A stretch of 7,048 nucleotides of DNA from Thermoplasmata archaeon (lineage in GTDB: Archaea > Thermoplasmatota > Thermoplasmata > Thermoplasmatales > Thermoplasmataceae), in the NCBI GenBank assembly GCA_021826765.1, contig JAKAYK010000048.1, forward strand, positions 1 to 7,048. Reading direction: 5' to 3'. The notes under the pieces are model-generated. The model saw nothing but the letters and a program-made list of their open reading frames with translations, had not been told where the DNA came from and did not search any database. Position 1 is the first letter of the stretch. Every line of letters starts with the position of its first letter. Made by a program: the position numbers and the translations under genes. This document shows positions 5,278 to 7,048 of this stretch, in pieces.

Positions 5278-6571
5278 CAAGAACGGCATAGTGAGAAGTG
5301 TTTTCCTGTCTGAAGAGAACACTGACTACAGCATATCTGTCATTGATGTGTTTTCCCGGTGCATCGGGAAAAGCAGGCTTGAGATCGAGAAGGAACTCAA
5401 GATTGTGGAACTGAAGTCACAGAACCCGAAAATATTGCGTGGACTTGCCACACTCATGTTCAGGCTTTCAAATATGGAAAGACCATCCCTGCTTGACCCT
5501 TCAGGTGTGAGGAACTCAATTTTCACAAAAGCAAAAGCACCTGCAGTGACAGAAGAGGAAAGGGAGAGAATCCTGGGTGAGGTCGCTGAGGAGATGCACA
5601 CTTCAGTCCAGGATGTCAGAATGGCCATGTACGCAGACAATGAGGATAATGAGATATTGAGGGAATTGCCATCCATCCAGCCGGAAAAACTCTCCAATCT
5701 GTACAACATAGAGCAGATCGAGACTGTCATACTGAAATCCCTGTGGATGGAAATCCACACATCATCAAACATGGGCAGGTTTATCAGGAAAGCAAGATCA
5801 CTGGGCCTCCTCTATTCAGAATCAGATCAGGACGGCATTCATTCCATCAGGGTAAGTGGACCTGTTTCCATACTTGAGCAGAGTGAGCGTTACGGATCAA
5901 GGCTTTCACTTCTTGTCAGGTATATGATTAAATTCAGTGACTGGGAACTCGATGCATCCGTGAAGTTAAAGAGCGGAGATGGGAAGGAAGAATTCAGGTA
6001 TCATCTTGATCATTCTGTATCTGAATATACGGGCCTTCAGGATCAGAACGAGGAAAAACTTCCTGCATTTGTGGTGTCCAATCCTCCACCGTTCCAATCA
6101 GGGAAGCGAACCATATATCCGGATTATGCAATATCTCTAGACTCAGCAAAGATAAATATTATACTGACTACACCAAGGTATTTTTCTGAAGATCATGGTG
6201 AAATTTCAAGTATCCGCAAAAACGGGACAGAAGTTGAATTACTATGCATCATTGGCAGGACAGAGAAATGCCCTAAGGGTGCATTGTGCTTCAAAGATTC
6301 AGTGGACTGGTATTCCCTTAGAGATCAACTGGAAAGAAGATACAGGAAGGAGACAGAGAAAATTCCCGAGGAGATTGAACAGAATAAGGATAAAATCCCG
6401 TCCGGCATGGAAATGGAAAAAGTAACAAAACATCTTAAGGATCTATATCCGGACAGCGAAGCCATGACGGATTATCTTGAATTCATGGGCCTTCCTGTTG
6501 CCCAGACACTGGAGAAAGCGGGCTACAAGATAAGATGGAAAGGTCTCCGCATCCTTGTGGTGGAAAATTAA
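5243..6571 (+). CDS. bax1: Bax1 nuclease, partner of XPB (DUF790)
   Basis: The 442-residue protein starts MFPVQLMTVRRSKNG at GTG 5243, matching the family opening 'MLP.ELL.VRR' and preceded by GAGGAGG. In-frame ATGs at 5195 and 5216 lie deeper within xpb and add non-family residues. Middle-region family marks are LRGLATLMF (65-73), LYNIEQIETVIL (153-164), KARSLGLLY (183-191) and VSGPVSILEQSERYG (204-218). The C-terminal part carries a PD-(D/E)xK-type nuclease domain with IYPDYAI (291-297; Asp294) and the strand INIILTTPRYF (304-314). Bax1 binds XPB and cuts DNA near bubble or fork junctions, standing in for XPG/XPF in archaeal excision repair. The strand where I recall family members carrying 'LEIVGFWTPEY' lacks the acid here, so catalysis may rely on other residues or be weak. 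The gene order and overlap with xpb strongly support the identity. Confidence 0.9.
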   Translation: MFPVQLMTVRRSKNGIVRSVFLSEENTDYSISVIDVFSRCIGKSRLEIEKELKIVELKSQNPKILRGLATLMFRLSNMERPSLLDPSGVRNSIFTKAKAPAVTEEERERILGEVAEEMHTSVQDVRMAMYADNEDNEILRELPSIQPEKLSNLYNIEQIETVILKSLWMEIHTSSNMGRFIRKARSLGLLYSESDQDGIHSIRVSGPVSILEQSERYGSRLSLLVRYMIKFSDWELDASVKLKSGDGKEEFRYHLDHSVSEYTGLQDQNEEKLPAFVVSNPPPFQSGKRTIYPDYAISLDSAKINIILTTPRYFSEDHGEISSIRKNGTEVELLCIIGRTEKCPKGALCFKDSVDWYSLRDQLERRYRKETEKIPEEIEQNKDKIPSGMEMEKVTKHLKDLYPDSEAMTDYLEFMGLPVAQTLEKAGYKIRWKGLRILVVEN

Positions 6572-6656
6572 ATATTCCATGCCACATCTCTCCGTAATTC
6601 AGGCGAAGCATTTCAATTCATCAAGTACCTAACATACTAATGAAAATCGGGAAACA

Positions 6657-6663
6657 TATTATA
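6657..6663 (+). promoter_or_regulatory. TATA box of the marC-like gene
   Basis: TATTATA is centred 26 nt before GTG 6686, as at the epimerase and kelch promoters, predicting a leaderless mRNA starting at the GTG. It lies in the 114-bp gap after bax1, where I see no convincing terminator hairpin. Confidence 0.5.
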
Positions 6664-6685
6664 CATTCTCGCAATTAATAGAGCA

Positions 6686-7048
6686 GTGGCAGACTTTCTC
6701 CTGAGATTTGTGGATGTATTCTTTCCTCTATTTGTAGTGATAGATCCATTCGGAACGATGGTATTGTTTCTGACCATGACTTCGGATTATTCAGTATCTG
6801 AGCAGAAGGTTGCCGCAAAGGATGCTTTCGTGTATGGAACAATCATCCTTGTGTTCTTCTCCATCACCGGAAATATCATACTGTCCCTCATGGGAATATC
6901 TCTGTCTGCAATCCAGATAGCAGGAGGCATAATCCTGCTCATAATGGGTATTGAGATGGTCAGGGAAGGAGACCGGCCAAAATCCACGGGAAAAACATTC
7001 AAGAATCCTGATCTTGGCATTGTCCCCTTTGCAACTCCATTGCTTGCA
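6686..7048 (+). CDS. MarC-family integral membrane protein, N-terminal part
   Basis: The first 121 codons are present and the gene runs off the right edge. The protein starts MADFLLRFVDVFFPLFVVIDPFGTMVLFLTM. The 'FF.LF.VIDP.G..' block is the MarC (UPF0056) signature and forms the first membrane helix (about 5-31). A second helix follows at about 49-70 (FVYGTIILVFFSITGNIIL), then a third with ISLSAIQIAGGIILLIMGIEM (71-91), again matching the family's 'AF.IAGGILLF' helix. After a basic loop comes PDLGIVPFATPLLA, matching 'VFPLAIPLLAGPG'. MarC proteins have six membrane helices; their substrate is uncertain and the old multiple-antibiotic-resistance link is not supported for the family. The GTG start is set by in-frame stops at 6638-6643, the hydrophobic N-terminus and the TATA spacing. 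No Shine-Dalgarno site is seen. Confidence 0.88.
   Translation, partial: MADFLLRFVDVFFPLFVVIDPFGTMVLFLTMTSDYSVSEQKVAAKDAFVYGTIILVFFSITGNIILSLMGISLSAIQIAGGIILLIMGIEMVREGDRPKSTGKTFKNPDLGIVPFATPLLA

Noticed and set aside
5326..5772. Open frame of 148 codons on the minus strand
   Set aside because: It lies wholly within bax1, antisense, with a Ser-rich translation typical of reversed coding sequence.

Overview
The window looks like a chromosomal segment of a heat- and/or acid-adapted euryarchaeon, most likely of the Thermoplasmatales group (Thermoplasma, Ferroplasma, Cuniculiplasma and relatives). The reasons are the XPB helicase-Bax1 nuclease gene pair, an extracellular glycosylation-rich beta-propeller protein with the 'FKETGLP...W.V' C-terminal domain common in that group, a sulfoquinovose-synthase-type epimerase, and promoters whose TATA-like boxes sit about 26 nt upstream of start codons (leaderless mRNAs), with Shine-Dalgarno sites seen mainly inside operons. 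The species cannot be fixed from the sequence alone.

Layout. 2-127 (+) is the tail of a HAD-family phosphatase. 128-543 has no intact gene. It holds two look-alike GNRA-loop hairpins (182-203 and 409-428) and what reads as the decayed C-terminal end of an IS200/IS605-type tnpB (247-451), so it is probably the scar of an internally deleted element. 544-1132 is a clearly AT-rich stretch with two tiny minus-strand genes of unknown function. 1133-3809 (-) carries the epimerase followed downstream by a membrane-anchored kelch-like surface protein with 22 N-glycosylation sequons. A 121-bp divergent promoter region (3810-3930) separates these from the plus-strand xpb-bax1 operon (3931-6571), whose two genes overlap by 35 nt. 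The window ends inside a MarC-family membrane protein gene (6686-7048).

How the genes may work together. XPB and Bax1 form a helicase-nuclease complex that opens and cuts damaged or branched DNA. The epimerase probably makes UDP-sulfoquinovose or a related UDP-sulfo-sugar for surface glycans, and the adjacent sequon-rich protein is a plausible acceptor of such glycans; that link is inference. The points most worth checking are the two covarying hairpins with the tnpB remnant, the two unknown small genes in the AT-rich islet, and apparent changes in conserved positions of XPB (the RED motif reads R-I-D) and of the Bax1 nuclease core. No clearly new multi-gene system is visible.
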